Positions 32,651 to 40,589 of a stretch of 49,324 nt of DNA are shown here, in pieces. Below the pieces are notes generated by a model. The model saw only the letters and a list, made by a program, of their open reading frames with translations, made no database searches and was not told where the DNA came from. Within the stretch, counting starts at the first letter, position 1. Every line of letters starts with the position of its first letter. The position numbers and the translations under genes were made by a program. The stretch lies in contig JANYKT010000082.1 of the NCBI GenBank assembly GCA_025358085.1, positions 1 to 49,324 on the forward strand, read 5' to 3'. Origin of the DNA: Deltaproteobacteria bacterium. GTDB lineage: Bacteria; Myxococcota; Myxococcia; Myxococcales; 40CM-4-68-19.

Positions 32651-33954
32651 GTCACTTCGGGGCGCGCCACGAGCTTGGCGAGGATCTCCTGCGCGCGGTG
32701 CAGCTTGATCTCGCCCGCCGCGATGAGCGCCCTCGCGACTTCTTCGACCGCGGTGCCCTTCGCGCCGGCACTCACCGCGAGGTTGCGCGCGTGCAGCGCC
32801 ATGTGGCCCTTCTGGATGCCGACGGTGCCGAGCGCGCGCAGTGCGGCCAGGTTCTGCGCCAGGCCCACCGCGGCCATGATGCCGGCGAGCTTGCGCGCGT
32901 TGGGGTTGCCCATCATGCGCAACAAGACAGGGACCAGCGGGTTGGCCTTGACCGCGCCCCCGACGGTGCCGACCTGCAGCGGAAGCTCGCAGCGTCCGTG
33001 GAGCGCGCCATTCTCCACCCACCAGCGCGTCAGCGGCTCGTAGCGCCCATTGCGGGCGCAGTAGGCGTGCGCGCCCGCTTCGATGGCACGCCAGTCATTG
33101 CCGGTTGCCAAAGCCACCGCGTCCACTCCGTTCATCACGCCCTTGTTGTGGGTGCAGGCACGGTAGGGGTCGGCGTCGGCGAAGCGGCTGGCCTCGGCAA
33201 TGCCGTGCGCCACCTCCGCGCCCGAAAAACCGAAGTCGCCCAGGGCCTCGAAGGGGACGCGGCACGAGGCGCGCGCCAGCCGGTGGTCGGCGAGGTTCGA
33301 AAGAATGCGCAGCCGCACCCGGCCGCCGCTCAAGCGCTCAAGAAGAGGCGCGACGCCCTCGCACATGGTGTTGATCAGGTTCGCGCCCATGGCCTCCTGC
33401 GTGTTCACCAGCAGATGGACGATGATTTGCGTTTCGGTGCCGGACCCCTGCCGGTCGCGCAGCTCGATGGTGCGAACCTCAAGGTCTTTGGCCCCGCCGC
33501 CGCGGCTCTTCATCGCCGGGTGGAGTGCGTTGGCAGCTGCGAGGATGCTGTCCTTCTCGCGAAGGATCGCGTCGCGCGCCTTGGCTGGGTCGGCGAGATC
33601 GGTGATTTGCACCTGGCCGATCATGATGGGCTCGTCGGCGTCGGCGGTGAACCCGCCACCCTGGCGCGTGATCTTGGCCGCCAGAGACACCGCGGCGATA
33701 ACTGAGGGCTCCTCAACCGCCATCGGCACCAGGACGTCTTCGCCGTTGACCTTGAAGTTCAGGCCGACGCCGACCGGCAAGCCGAGCACGCCGATGGCGT
33801 TCTCGATCATGGCGTCGGCGTTGGCGAGCGGCAGAGTCGCTGAGAGGCCCAAGCCACTGAGTTCGTCCGAGTGGACCTCGAGCATTTCGGCCACGCGACG
33901 TAACCGCTCGGCCATCTTCATCGTGTAGAAGCCTGGCAGCCTGCTCGACGACAT
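32647..33954 (-). CDS. mvaA: Hydroxymethylglutaryl-CoA reductase, class II type
   Basis: This 435-residue enzyme interconverts HMG-CoA and mevalonate. It carries the family starts and motifs of class II (bacterial) enzymes: SSSRLPGFYTMKMAERLRRV at the N-terminus, PMAVEEPSVIAAVS with the catalytic Glu, THNKGVMNGVDAV with the catalytic Lys and Asp, and GTVGIQKGHMALHAR with the catalytic His. I set the start at the ATG at 33954, preceded by an excellent GGGAGG site at 8 bp and matching the usual class II N-terminus, not the TTG further up. Coupling to a prenyl synthase favours a biosynthetic direction. The region 33955-34150 has no gene. Confidence 0.93.
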   Translation of the reverse strand: MSSSRLPGFYTMKMAERLRRVAEMLEVHSDELSGLGLSATLPLANADAMIENAIGVLGLPVGVGLNFKVNGEDVLVPMAVEEPSVIAAVSLAAKITRQGGGFTADADEPIMIGQVQITDLADPAKARDAILREKDSILAAANALHPAMKSRGGGAKDLEVRTIELRDRQGSGTETQIIVHLLVNTQEAMGANLINTMCEGVAPLLERLSGGRVRLRILSNLADHRLARASCRVPFEALGDFGFSGAEVAHGIAEASRFADADPYRACTHNKGVMNGVDAVALATGNDWRAIEAGAHAYCARNGRYEPLTRWWVENGALHGRCELPLQVGTVGGAVKANPLVPVLLRMMGNPNARKLAGIMAAVGLAQNLAALRALGTVGIQKGHMALHARNLAVSAGAKGTAVEEVARALIAAGEIKLHRAQEILAKLVARPEVT

Positions 33955-34150
33955 CTGGTCGACCTCCCGAAGTTTCAGTCTGCCCCGCGACCTCGCCCAG
34001 CGCTCGTCTAAATCGCTCAAACCGCTCGACTTGTGCGTGCGACAGGCTGCTCCCTCTCCAAGCGGAGATTGAGCTGTTATTAAATCATCTCTAACCGAGG
34101 GTCGCTCCGCTGGTCATGAAGTTTTCGGGAAGAGCGCTTAAAAGCGTTCG

Positions 34151-35572
34151 TCAGTGAGCGTCGACGCGCACGGTCTGCGTCAGGGTGTCTCGCCGCAAGC
34201 CGAAAAAGACTGCCCGGCCGCCCCTGCGCACGAAGACGCGCGCGACTCCCGTCTGTGCGATGCCGGCGAGCGCCTTCTTCCAGGCGGCGCGATCCGGCAC
34301 CGCCCTTCCGTCGAGCTCGGTGATCAGATCGCCCTCGCGCAGACCCGCGCGGTAGGCGCAGCCGCGGAGATCGATTGTCGCAATGCGCACGCCCCGGCCG
34401 GGCTCGACCGAGTCCTTGTTCGTCTCGTCCACCGCGAAGCCGAACGGCTCCTGCTCCTTGCGCAGCGCTGTCGGCGCCGCCTGGGCCTTCCACTCCGGCA
34501 GGTTCGGGTTCTCGCCCAGGGTGAGGGTCAGGCTCTCCAGCCGGCCACCTCGCCAGACGCCCAGCTTGACACTCTTGCCGGGGGCGCTCGACGCCGCCAG
34601 CCAACGCAGCCGATACGCCTCGATCAGAGGCTCGCCGTCATAGCTCGTGACCACATCGCCGGCCCGCAGGCCCGCCAGCGCAGCGGGGCCGCCGTCGAGG
34701 ATCTCCGTCAGCACTGCGCCCTTGCCGCCGGGCACCGCGAACGACTCGGCGAGCTCCGGCGAGATCGACTCCTGGATGGACGCGCCCATCCAGCCGCGCA
34801 CTACGCGGCCGCGGTCGGCGAGCTGCGGACTCACTTCCTTGAGCTGGATGATGGGGATGGCAAACCCAATGCCCTGCCCGGCGGGGTTGACTGCGGCGTT
34901 GATGCCGATCACCGCGCCCCGCGCGTCGAGCAGCGGACCTCCCGAGTTGCCTGGATTGATGGCCGCATCGGTCTGGATGAAGTCGTAGAAGCCGGGGCGG
35001 CCGGAGGGGTTCACGTCGCGTCGGCCTTTATACGAGACGATGCCCGCGCTGACCGAGCGCGAGAGGCCAAAGGGGTTGCCGATGGCGATCACCCACTCGC
35101 CCACTTCGAGGTGGTCGCTGTCTCCGAGCGGCAGCACCGGGAACGGCTGGGCGCCGTCGATCTTGATCAGCGCGAGATCGGTCGCGTCGTCCTTGCCGAC
35201 CACCGTGCCGCGGTAGGTGCGCTCTTCCTCACCGACCTGCACCGTGATGTCGGTGGCGCCCTCGACCACGTGACCGTTCGTGGCGATGAGCCCATCTTTG
35301 CGGATGAAGAAGCCGGTGCCGATCCCGCGCACAGGCGCCTCGCGTTGGCCCTGGCCCGCGCCGTACATCTTTTCCAGGAACTCGCGGAACGGGTCGTTCA
35401 GGTCGCTGCCGCGCGCGGTGGTGGCGACGATGCCGACGACCGCCGGCATCGAGGATTTCACCAGCTGCGAGATGGAAATGGGTGGCGCGGTCGGACGCGG
35501 GTTGGTGGCGGCCGCATCAGTCCAGAGTTTTTGTGGCGCAATGGCAGCAACGACAGCGAAGAGGGCCAGCAT
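34151..35572 (-). CDS. HtrA/DegP-type periplasmic serine protease with two PDZ domains
   Basis: A 473-residue Do-family protease with the triad H101 (ATNGHVVEG), D132 (DATDLALIKI) and S210 (AAINPGNSGGPLL). A signal-like N-terminus (MLALFAVVAAIAPQKLW) indicates export. Two PDZ domains follow, around residues 255-340 (GKGAVLTEILDGGPAALAGL) and 390-465 (GVRIATIDLRGCAYRAGLRE). The ATG at 35572 with AAGG in front was preferred to an upstream TTG at 35584. HtrA enzymes degrade or refold damaged envelope proteins. It stands alone, with small hypothetical genes upstream. Confidence 0.93.
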   Translation of the reverse strand: MLALFAVVAAIAPQKLWTDAAATNPRPTAPPISISQLVKSSMPAVVGIVATTARGSDLNDPFREFLEKMYGAGQGQREAPVRGIGTGFFIRKDGLIATNGHVVEGATDITVQVGEEERTYRGTVVGKDDATDLALIKIDGAQPFPVLPLGDSDHLEVGEWVIAIGNPFGLSRSVSAGIVSYKGRRDVNPSGRPGFYDFIQTDAAINPGNSGGPLLDARGAVIGINAAVNPAGQGIGFAIPIIQLKEVSPQLADRGRVVRGWMGASIQESISPELAESFAVPGGKGAVLTEILDGGPAALAGLRAGDVVTSYDGEPLIEAYRLRWLAASSAPGKSVKLGVWRGGRLESLTLTLGENPNLPEWKAQAAPTALRKEQEPFGFAVDETNKDSVEPGRGVRIATIDLRGCAYRAGLREGDLITELDGRAVPDRAAWKKALAGIAQTGVARVFVRRGGRAVFFGLRRDTLTQTVRVDAH

Positions 35573-35659
35573 GCGCACCTTCAAGGGGTCCGAGGGCAGG
35601 CGCTTGCCTGCTAAAGAACAAAATGGGTACTGCCGTTCCCGACGGCAACCGCTGTGCGT

Positions 35660-36040
35660 CTATTTTTCGACCATCCCCAGAACCAGCTCTTCGGCAGCGG
35701 GGTTGGCGGCGCGAGGGGGCTTCCTGCCGTCCAACAGGACGCGAAAGTCATATTCGATCGCGGGCCGGCCTGGCGTGTTGCAGCGGACTTCGACGTCGCC
35801 CAGCAGAGTGCTGAGCACCTTGCCGTCGCAGCGCGGGTCGCCCTCGCTCCGCGCCGCCAGTGCGTCGAAGATCGTGGGTCCGCCCGGCGTGGGCTTGTGC
35901 TGCAGCGCGAGCGCAATACCCTTCTTGACGTCTGTGGAATCAAAGCGGCCCTGCAACCAGCTGAGGGTGAGCGCGAGCAGGAGCAGCATCGCAATCGCGA
36001 TCGGGATCCGCTGCTTGGGGATGCCGAAAAAGTCCGCCAT
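35660..36040 (-). CDS. Membrane-anchored hypothetical protein
   Basis: This 126-residue protein has one N-terminal membrane segment (IPIAIAMLLLLALTLSWL, about residues 12-29) and a soluble domain with two Cys residues (PRCDGKV, EVRCNTP) that could form a disulfide outside the cytoplasm. VEVRCNTPGRPAIEYDFRVL looks like paired beta strands. No family is recognised. It lies 24 bp downstream of another small hypothetical gene on the same strand and 87 bp upstream of the HtrA gene's start, so the three may form one transcript. Confidence 0.6.
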   Translation of the reverse strand: MADFFGIPKQRIPIAIAMLLLLALTLSWLQGRFDSTDVKKGIALALQHKPTPGGPTIFDALAARSEGDPRCDGKVLSTLLGDVEVRCNTPGRPAIEYDFRVLLDGRKPPRAANPAAEELVLGMVEK

Positions 36041-36064
36041 GCGCCGCTTCCTAGCATGGCACGC

Positions 36065-36466
36065 TCAGCGCGCGCGAAGCAGCTGCTCAAGCCCTTTGCG
36101 GTCGTCCTGCTTCAGCGACTCTTTTGCCGGCTGCATGAGGATGCGGTCGGGCCCCGCGGCGAGTCCCGTGGCCCGCACCTGGACGCGGTCAGACACAGCG
36201 GCGGCCGTGGCGGTGCGCAAGGGCTCGGTCTTGCGCGGCCCGCGGCGCAAAGGTGGTGGAGGATGCGCGGGAGCGCTGGGCGTCCCCGGCCCGGCGCGGA
36301 AGACCAGGTCCCAGGCCGAGCGCAGCCCGCGCGCCGCCAGCCGCGCCGTAGCCTGCGGCAATCCGCGGTCCTCGGCGCGCTGCCAGAAGCTGCGGCCTCC
36401 CACGGGCCAGAGGAGCGCGCCTGCGACCAGCGCGCCGACCATTGCCATCGCAAGCAGGGCCTTCAT
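36065..36466 (-). CDS. Exported or membrane-anchored hypothetical protein
   Basis: This 133-residue protein starts MKALLAMAMVGALVAGALLW, an uncleaved signal anchor or signal peptide. An Arg/Ala-rich region, a Pro-rich stretch (PGTPSAPAHPPPPLRRGP) and a C-terminal part PAKESLKQDDRKGLEQLLRA follow. No family is recognised. It is divergent from the thioredoxin-like gene at 36544 and precedes the small membrane protein gene at 36040. Confidence 0.55.
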   Translation of the reverse strand: MKALLAMAMVGALVAGALLWPVGGRSFWQRAEDRGLPQATARLAARGLRSAWDLVFRAGPGTPSAPAHPPPPLRRGPRKTEPLRTATAAAVSDRVQVRATGLAAGPDRILMQPAKESLKQDDRKGLEQLLRAR

Positions 36467-36543
36467 GCGACGGACGCTGACACGCGCTACAGTTATCGGC
36501 CACTTTTTGAGCCACTTCTTGACGCGATGCAGGAGCGGCCCGC

Positions 36544-37140
36544 ATGGTACGCGCTCTCTCTTCCGGAGGTCTTTTGTCGCAGGCAGGTAGCAGCGATCGG
36601 TGGATGTGGCTGGTGGTGCTGGGCGCCACCGCGCTGGTCGTGGGGCTCGCCGTGCTCAAGGGCGATCACGGCGACGGCGTCCCGCAAGGCCTGGCCGGCG
36701 CAGGTGCCAGCGCCCCGCGCGTCAACCTTCCTCTGTTCGGCGGCAAGGGCAGCGTCTCGCCGACGCCAGGCAAGGTGACGATGGTCGATTTCTGGGCCAC
36801 CTGGTGCGGGCCCTGCAAAGTTTCCATGCCGCGGGTGCAGCGGCTCTACTCGGAGTACCTGCCGCGCGGGGTCGATCTGTACTCGGTGGACACCGACGAG
36901 CCGGGCCCCGACCGGGAGCCGCAGGTGCGCGAGTTCCTTCTGCAGTATGGGTTGACATTCCCGGTGGTGATCGACGACGAAGCCAAGAGCGGCTCGGCTG
37001 CCTTCGCGGTGGATAGCTTGCCGACCCTGTTCCTGCTCGACAAGGGCGGGAAGATTGTCTGGCGGCATGTGGGCGCGCTGACGGGCCCCTACGAGACCGA
37101 TCTTCGCCGCGCCATCGACAGCGCGCTGGCGCAGAACTAA
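36544..37140 (+). CDS. TlpA/ResA-like thioredoxin-fold protein
   Basis: This 198-residue membrane-anchored thiol-disulfide protein has one transmembrane segment (about residues 20-38, RWMWLVVLGATALVVGLAV). The active site is C88-G-P-C91 in DFWATWCGPCKVSMP, and the cis-Pro is in VDSLPTLFLLDKGG. TlpA/ResA-type proteins reduce periplasmic disulfides, for example in cytochrome c assembly, but no such genes are next to it. The central insert (SVDTDEPGPDREPQVREFLL) is the normal position for this subgroup. It ends 27 bp from the convergent fabI. Confidence 0.88.
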   Translation: MVRALSSGGLLSQAGSSDRWMWLVVLGATALVVGLAVLKGDHGDGVPQGLAGAGASAPRVNLPLFGGKGSVSPTPGKVTMVDFWATWCGPCKVSMPRVQRLYSEYLPRGVDLYSVDTDEPGPDREPQVREFLLQYGLTFPVVIDDEAKSGSAAFAVDSLPTLFLLDKGGKIVWRHVGALTGPYETDLRRAIDSALAQN

Positions 37141-37167
37141 AGCGCCATCTGGCTCCCACCCGACTGT

Positions 37168-38070
37168 CTATTTCGGGTTTTTGAAGGGCGAAGTGCGGCC
37201 CAGCGTGCTGTAGCCCTTGTCCACATGGATCGTCGCGCCGGTGATGCCCGAGCCGAGCGGGCTACAGAGGAACGCGGCGGCGTGCCCGACCTCCATGGCG
37301 TCAAGTTCCTCCGGCAGCGGCGAGACCTCCCGATAGTGTTGCACCATCTCCTGGATCATGCCGATGGCGCTCGCGGCCCGCGAGGCGAGCGGCCCGGCGC
37401 TGATGGTGTTGACCCGCGCGCCCCACTTGCGGCCCGCCTCATACGCGAGCGTGCGGGTGTCGCTCTCGAGCGCGGCCTTGGCCGACGACATGCCGCCGCC
37501 GTAGCCGGGCACGGTGCGTTCACCAGCCAGATACGTGAGCGAGACCACCGACCCACCGGGCCGCAGAAGGGGCCCCAGCCGTTGCACGAGGCCCACCAGC
37601 GAGTACGCGCTCACGCTCACCGCCGCCAGGTAGCCGCCGCGGCTGGTCTCGAGCAACGGCTTCTTGACCTCGGGACCGTTGGCGAGCGAGTGCACGATGA
37701 TGTCGAGCGGCTTCTCGCCGAAGTCCGCCGTCAGCTTTGCGACCATCCCCGCGATGGAGAAGTCGCCGCGCTCGGTGTAGCGTTTGTTGTTGCGAATCTC
37801 CTCGGGCGCCTGATCGAAGGTGTCGTACGCGGCGTCGAGCGGATAGATCTTCTCGAATTCGAGCAGCCCGCCAGAGCTCAACTTGCGTGAATCGTCGATC
37901 TTGCCGCGGCGGATCAGCGTCTCGAAGATGCCCAACGCGGGCGGCCAGGTGCCCAGGCAGATGGACGCGCCCGCTTCCGCCAGCGCCTTGGCGATGGCGA
38001 AGCCGAATCCCGCGTCGTCCGCGACCCCCGCCACCAGCGCGCGCTTCCCTTTAAGATCGATTCCGAGCAT
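37168..38070 (-). CDS. fabI: Enoyl-[acyl-carrier-protein] reductase, plant/chlamydial-type FabI
   Basis: This 300-residue NADH-dependent reductase completes each round of fatty-acid elongation. The cofactor region is [20 protein letters not shown]. The catalytic tyrosines Y180 and Y190 are followed by K198 in [16 protein letters not shown], a Y-x7-K spacing. It is longer than E. coli FabI because of an insert at about residues 55-100 ([20 protein letters not shown], then [13 protein letters not shown]). Both the insert and the Y-x7-K spacing are the known features of plant, apicomplexan and chlamydial enzymes. The ATG at 38070 is chosen by the normal N-terminus. It overlaps the ATG of the divergent frame at 38069 within one CATG. 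Confidence 0.92.
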   Translation of the reverse strand: MLGIDLKGKRALVAGVADDAGFGFAIAKALAEAGASICLGTWPPALGIFETLIRRGKIDDSRKLSSGGLLEFEKIYPLDAAYDTFDQAPEEIRNNKRYTERGDFSIAGMVAKLTADFGEKPLDIIVHSLANGPEVKKPLLETSRGGYLAAVSVSAYSLVGLVQRLGPLLRPGGSVVSLTYLAGERTVPGYGGGMSSAKAALESDTRTLAYEAGRKWGARVNTISAGPLASRAASAIGMIQEMVQHYREVSPLPEELDAMEVGHAAAFLCSPLGSGITGATIHVDKGYSTLGRTSPFKNPK

Positions 38071-38092
38071 GGCTGCGGGTATATCAAACGCG

Positions 38093-38521
38093 GTGCGATT
38101 GTCGCCCAGCCAGCGCGGATTCTTGTTCCTGGCCACGCTCGCCGCGGCCTGTGGTCACCGTGCGCAGACGCGGCCGCCTCCCGGTTTCGGCCTGACCCGC
38201 GCGGCGGCTGTGGAAGTCTGCCTCCCCCCGGGAGAGTCCGCCTTCTTCAAGGCGCTTCGCTGTCCCGGCGGCGACGCGCCCCGCATCGAGCGGCAGGGCA
38301 GCATCGGACCGCGAACCGAGGTCGGCACGGAAGACGGCGAGCGCGCGCTGCTGCAGATGGATCCGGGCCGGCCGCTTGCGCCGGGCGAGCGGGACCTGCA
38401 CGCCGTCGATGCCTTCAAAGTCGCATGCGGCGCCCGCGAGACGATGCTGTTTCTCGACATGTATCATTGCGGCGCGCCACCCCTGCACACGGCTCCGGAG
38501 GGGTTCACGCTGGACGACTGA
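38093..38521 (+). CDS. Small lipoprotein, hypothetical
   Basis: This roughly 142-residue protein has a lipoprotein-type start, [16 protein letters not shown] with lipobox LAAAC, and a short conserved-looking domain with four further Cys ([33 protein letters not shown]) that may pair outside the cell. The start is uncertain: GTG at 38093, TTG at 38099, or ATG at 38069 overlapping the fabI start on the other strand. I chose 38093 because it gives a compact signal peptide. No family is recognised. It is convergent with the HD-GYP gene. Confidence 0.6.
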   Translation: MRLSPSQRGFLFLATLAAACGHRAQTRPPPGFGLTRAAAVEVCLPPGESAFFKALRCPGGDAPRIERQGSIGPRTEVGTEDGERALLQMDPGRPLAPGERDLHAVDAFKVACGARETMLFLDMYHCGAPPLHTAPEGFTLDD

Positions 38522-38564
38522 CCTTGAAAGGCGCTGGCGACCCGGTTGATGTGTGAAAGGCATC

Positions 38565-38631
38565 GACTACTCGGTGCGAAACTGTCCCGAAGGGCGCCGA
38601 CTACTCGGTGCGCCACTGTCCGAAGGGCGCC
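38565..38631 (-). repeat. Imperfect 34-bp tandem repeat at the end of the HD-GYP gene
   Basis: gactactcggtgcg..actgtcccgaagggcgcc at 38565-38598 is followed directly by a 33-bp copy at 38599-38631. They differ by two substitutions and one base deletion. The second copy encodes the end of the HD-GYP protein (APFGQWRTE); the first lies beyond its stop. Confidence 0.85.
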
Positions 38632-39608
38632 GGCGGAGGCGGAATGTCTTCGTCGCGGATGCGCCCGAGGTTCAGGTTCTCCGCAGCGAGGGCGACCAGC
38701 TTGATGAGCTCGTGGTCGCGCCACCCCTTGTCGGCCTCGCCGTGCAGGAACTCGATGGCGCTCATCCGGGTTCGCGCGCGATGGTACGGCCGGTCGGTGG
38801 TGATGGCGTCGTAGATGTCTGAGAGCTGCAGGATCTGCGCGGGCACCGGGAACTGCGAGCCCTTGAGCCCGTCGGGATAGCCGGTGCCGTCGAGCCGCTC
38901 GTGGTGCCAGCGGATGATGGGCAGCAGATGCCGCAACGACTTGAGCGGCTCGCAGATGCGTTCCCCGATGAGCGGGTGCTTGTTCATCACGATGCGCTCC
39001 TTGTCGGAGAGCCGGCCCGCCTTGTTGATGATCTCGTTGGGGATGCCGATCTTGCCGATGTCGTGAAGGACGCCGCCTTGACGCAGCGCCTCCTGCGTCT
39101 CGTCGTCCAGACCGGCCAGCCGCGCTGCCTCGACCGCCAGCGCCCCCACCCGCTCGGTGTGGCCTTCGGTATACGCGTCCTTCGCTTCGACCGCGTTCGC
39201 CAGCGCGAAGATGACCTGCGTCGCGTCCTCCAGCCGGTCGGTGGCGGCGCGCGTGCGCAGGAGCGAACGGATGCGAGCGCGCAGTTCCCCAGCGGGCGGC
39301 GGGAATCCGATGACATGCTCGGCACCCGCGTCGAGAGCCGCCACGGTGGCGGCCGGGGTGGGGTCCGCACAGGCGACGATTGGCAGCAGCTTCATCGAGG
39401 CGGCGCCCCTGATGCGCCCGACGATGGCCATGCCGGTTGCCGAGCCGCCGCGGAGGTCGACGAAGACGATGTCCGGGCGGATGGCGAGCATCAAATCCGC
39501 TGCTTCAGCCACTCCGCCGGCCTCGAGCAGCGCGTAGCCTGACCCCAGCGCTTCCGCGAGGGCCTCCCGAAATCCGGCATCCCCCGCAAGCAGCAGCTGA
39601 ACGGCCAT
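38601..39608 (-). CDS. Response regulator with HD-GYP phosphodiesterase domain
   Basis: This 335-residue protein has an N-terminal receiver (acceptor Asp in DIVFVDLRGGSATG) and a C-terminal HD-GYP domain. The HD-GYP domain shows HTERVGALAVEAARL, LHDIGKIGIPNEII, HPLIGERI, IRWHHERLDGTGYPDGLKG and QILQLSDIYDAIT. These are the full set of metal and GYP residues, so it should hydrolyse cyclic di-GMP. Two starts are possible, GTG at 39617 and ATG at 39608; the ATG is listed. No partner kinase is adjacent. The receiver lacks a clear conserved Lys near its end (VIGFPPPAG), so its phosphorylation switch may be atypical. Confidence 0.92.
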   Translation of the reverse strand: MAVQLLLAGDAGFREALAEALGSGYALLEAGGVAEAADLMLAIRPDIVFVDLRGGSATGMAIVGRIRGAASMKLLPIVACADPTPAATVAALDAGAEHVIGFPPPAGELRARIRSLLRTRAATDRLEDATQVIFALANAVEAKDAYTEGHTERVGALAVEAARLAGLDDETQEALRQGGVLHDIGKIGIPNEIINKAGRLSDKERIVMNKHPLIGERICEPLKSLRHLLPIIRWHHERLDGTGYPDGLKGSQFPVPAQILQLSDIYDAITTDRPYHRARTRMSAIEFLHGEADKGWRDHELIKLVALAAENLNLGRIRDEDIPPPPAPFGQWRTE

Positions 39609-39713
39609 CGCCGTCACTTACCACCAACGCGGCATCTGATCATTGTCCGGTGCCGCCTCTCGCGCGGTCCGGTAGCGTGGAGACGACCCACCGCCTGGTC
39701 TGGAGCCTCCCCC

Positions 39714-39812
39714 CAACTCGGCGTCCTGGCGGTGAACGACGAGAAGGTCATCCCGCCTACCATCAACAACACCGGGCAGATCGGGCTGCGGATCGCAAAC
39801 ACGCTTAAATCA
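39714..39812 (+). pseudogene. Possible beta-ketoacyl synthase C-terminal relic
   Basis: This short plus-strand frame reads LGVLAVNDEKVIPPTINN and then IGLRIANTLKSN. VIPPTIN is a hallmark of the C-terminal part of KAS II-type synthases (LPPTIN), and KSN would precede the missing SFGFGG block. Without flanking domain sequence this is only a suggestion of a decayed gene. Confidence 0.25.
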
Positions 39813-39814
39813 AA

Positions 39815-40471
39815 TCAGCTGCCCAGGCCGACCCAGCTCTGTCCGTCGGGGTAGCTCTCGCGCTTCCAGATGGGCGCGTCGGTCTTGAGCTTTTCGATGG
39901 CATAGCGGCAGGCGTCAAAAGCACTGGCCCGGTGAGGCGCCGCCGCGGCAATCACCACCGAGAGTTCGCCGGGCAGAAGCGCGCCCACGCGGTGGTGGAT
40001 GCAAACCCGGGCCGCGAACTGTTCAAGCGCCGCGTGCTCGATCTGTTCGAAGACCCGCATCGCCATGGGCTCGTAGATCTCGTACTCGAGCCCGGTCACT
40101 TCCTTGCCGTGGCTGGTCGCGCGCACGATGCCGGTGAAGCTCACCACCGCGCCGCAGTCCTTGCCCGCCACGCCGCGCAGGGGCGCCTCCGCATCGAGCG
40201 GCGTGGAGGAGACGCAGTGTCGTTGGGCGCCGCCGGCGACCGGTGGGATGAGGGCTATCTCGGCGCCGTCGCGGAGGGGAGCCGCCAGCTGCACGAACTC
40301 CTGGTCCACCGCTACGCGGAGCTGTCCTGCGATGGCCCTGAGTCCGGGATGGCGCGCGCACGCCGCTTCGAGCGCCTGTGCAGCGGTAGCACCCTCGGGC
40401 AGCTCGAGGGTTTCGCTTCCCAGGCGAGTCTGCTCGCGGGCCGCGGCGAAATAGAGGAGGGTGACGCGCAC
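39815..40471 (-). CDS. moaX: MoaD-MoaE fusion (molybdopterin synthase, MoaX-type)
   Basis: This 218-residue protein joins both subunits of molybdopterin synthase. Residues 1-81 are MoaD-like, starting RVTLLYFAAAREQ and ending IALIPPVAGG, the Gly-Gly that normally must be free for thiocarboxylation. From about residue 85 it is MoaE: DCGAVVSFTGIVR, LEYEIYEPMA, HRVGALLPGE, AAPHRASAF and KLKTDAPIWKRE with the active-site lysines. In mycobacteria the MoaX fusion is cleaved after the internal Gly-Gly before use; the same may hold here, since Gly80-Gly81 is followed by AQRHC. The start is a GTG without a strong ribosome-binding site. Confidence 0.88.
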   Translation of the reverse strand: MRVTLLYFAAAREQTRLGSETLELPEGATAAQALEAACARHPGLRAIAGQLRVAVDQEFVQLAAPLRDGAEIALIPPVAGGAQRHCVSSTPLDAEAPLRGVAGKDCGAVVSFTGIVRATSHGKEVTGLEYEIYEPMAMRVFEQIEHAALEQFAARVCIHHRVGALLPGELSVVIAAAAPHRASAFDACRYAIEKLKTDAPIWKRESYPDGQSWVGLGS

Positions 40472-40589
40472 GCGCGCTTACTAGCAGAAGATGCCTCCGC
40501 CGGGGCCGCCCTGCGGACTTAGGCAAGCCAAGGATTCGCGCGCACGTTGTCGTTGCGTTTCGGCCGCGCTTCCCTAGAGTGCGCGGCCT

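Noticed and set aside
34154-35614. 486-residue plus-strand frame opposite htrA
   Set aside because: No family pattern; the minus strand has a full serine protease triad and two PDZ domains.
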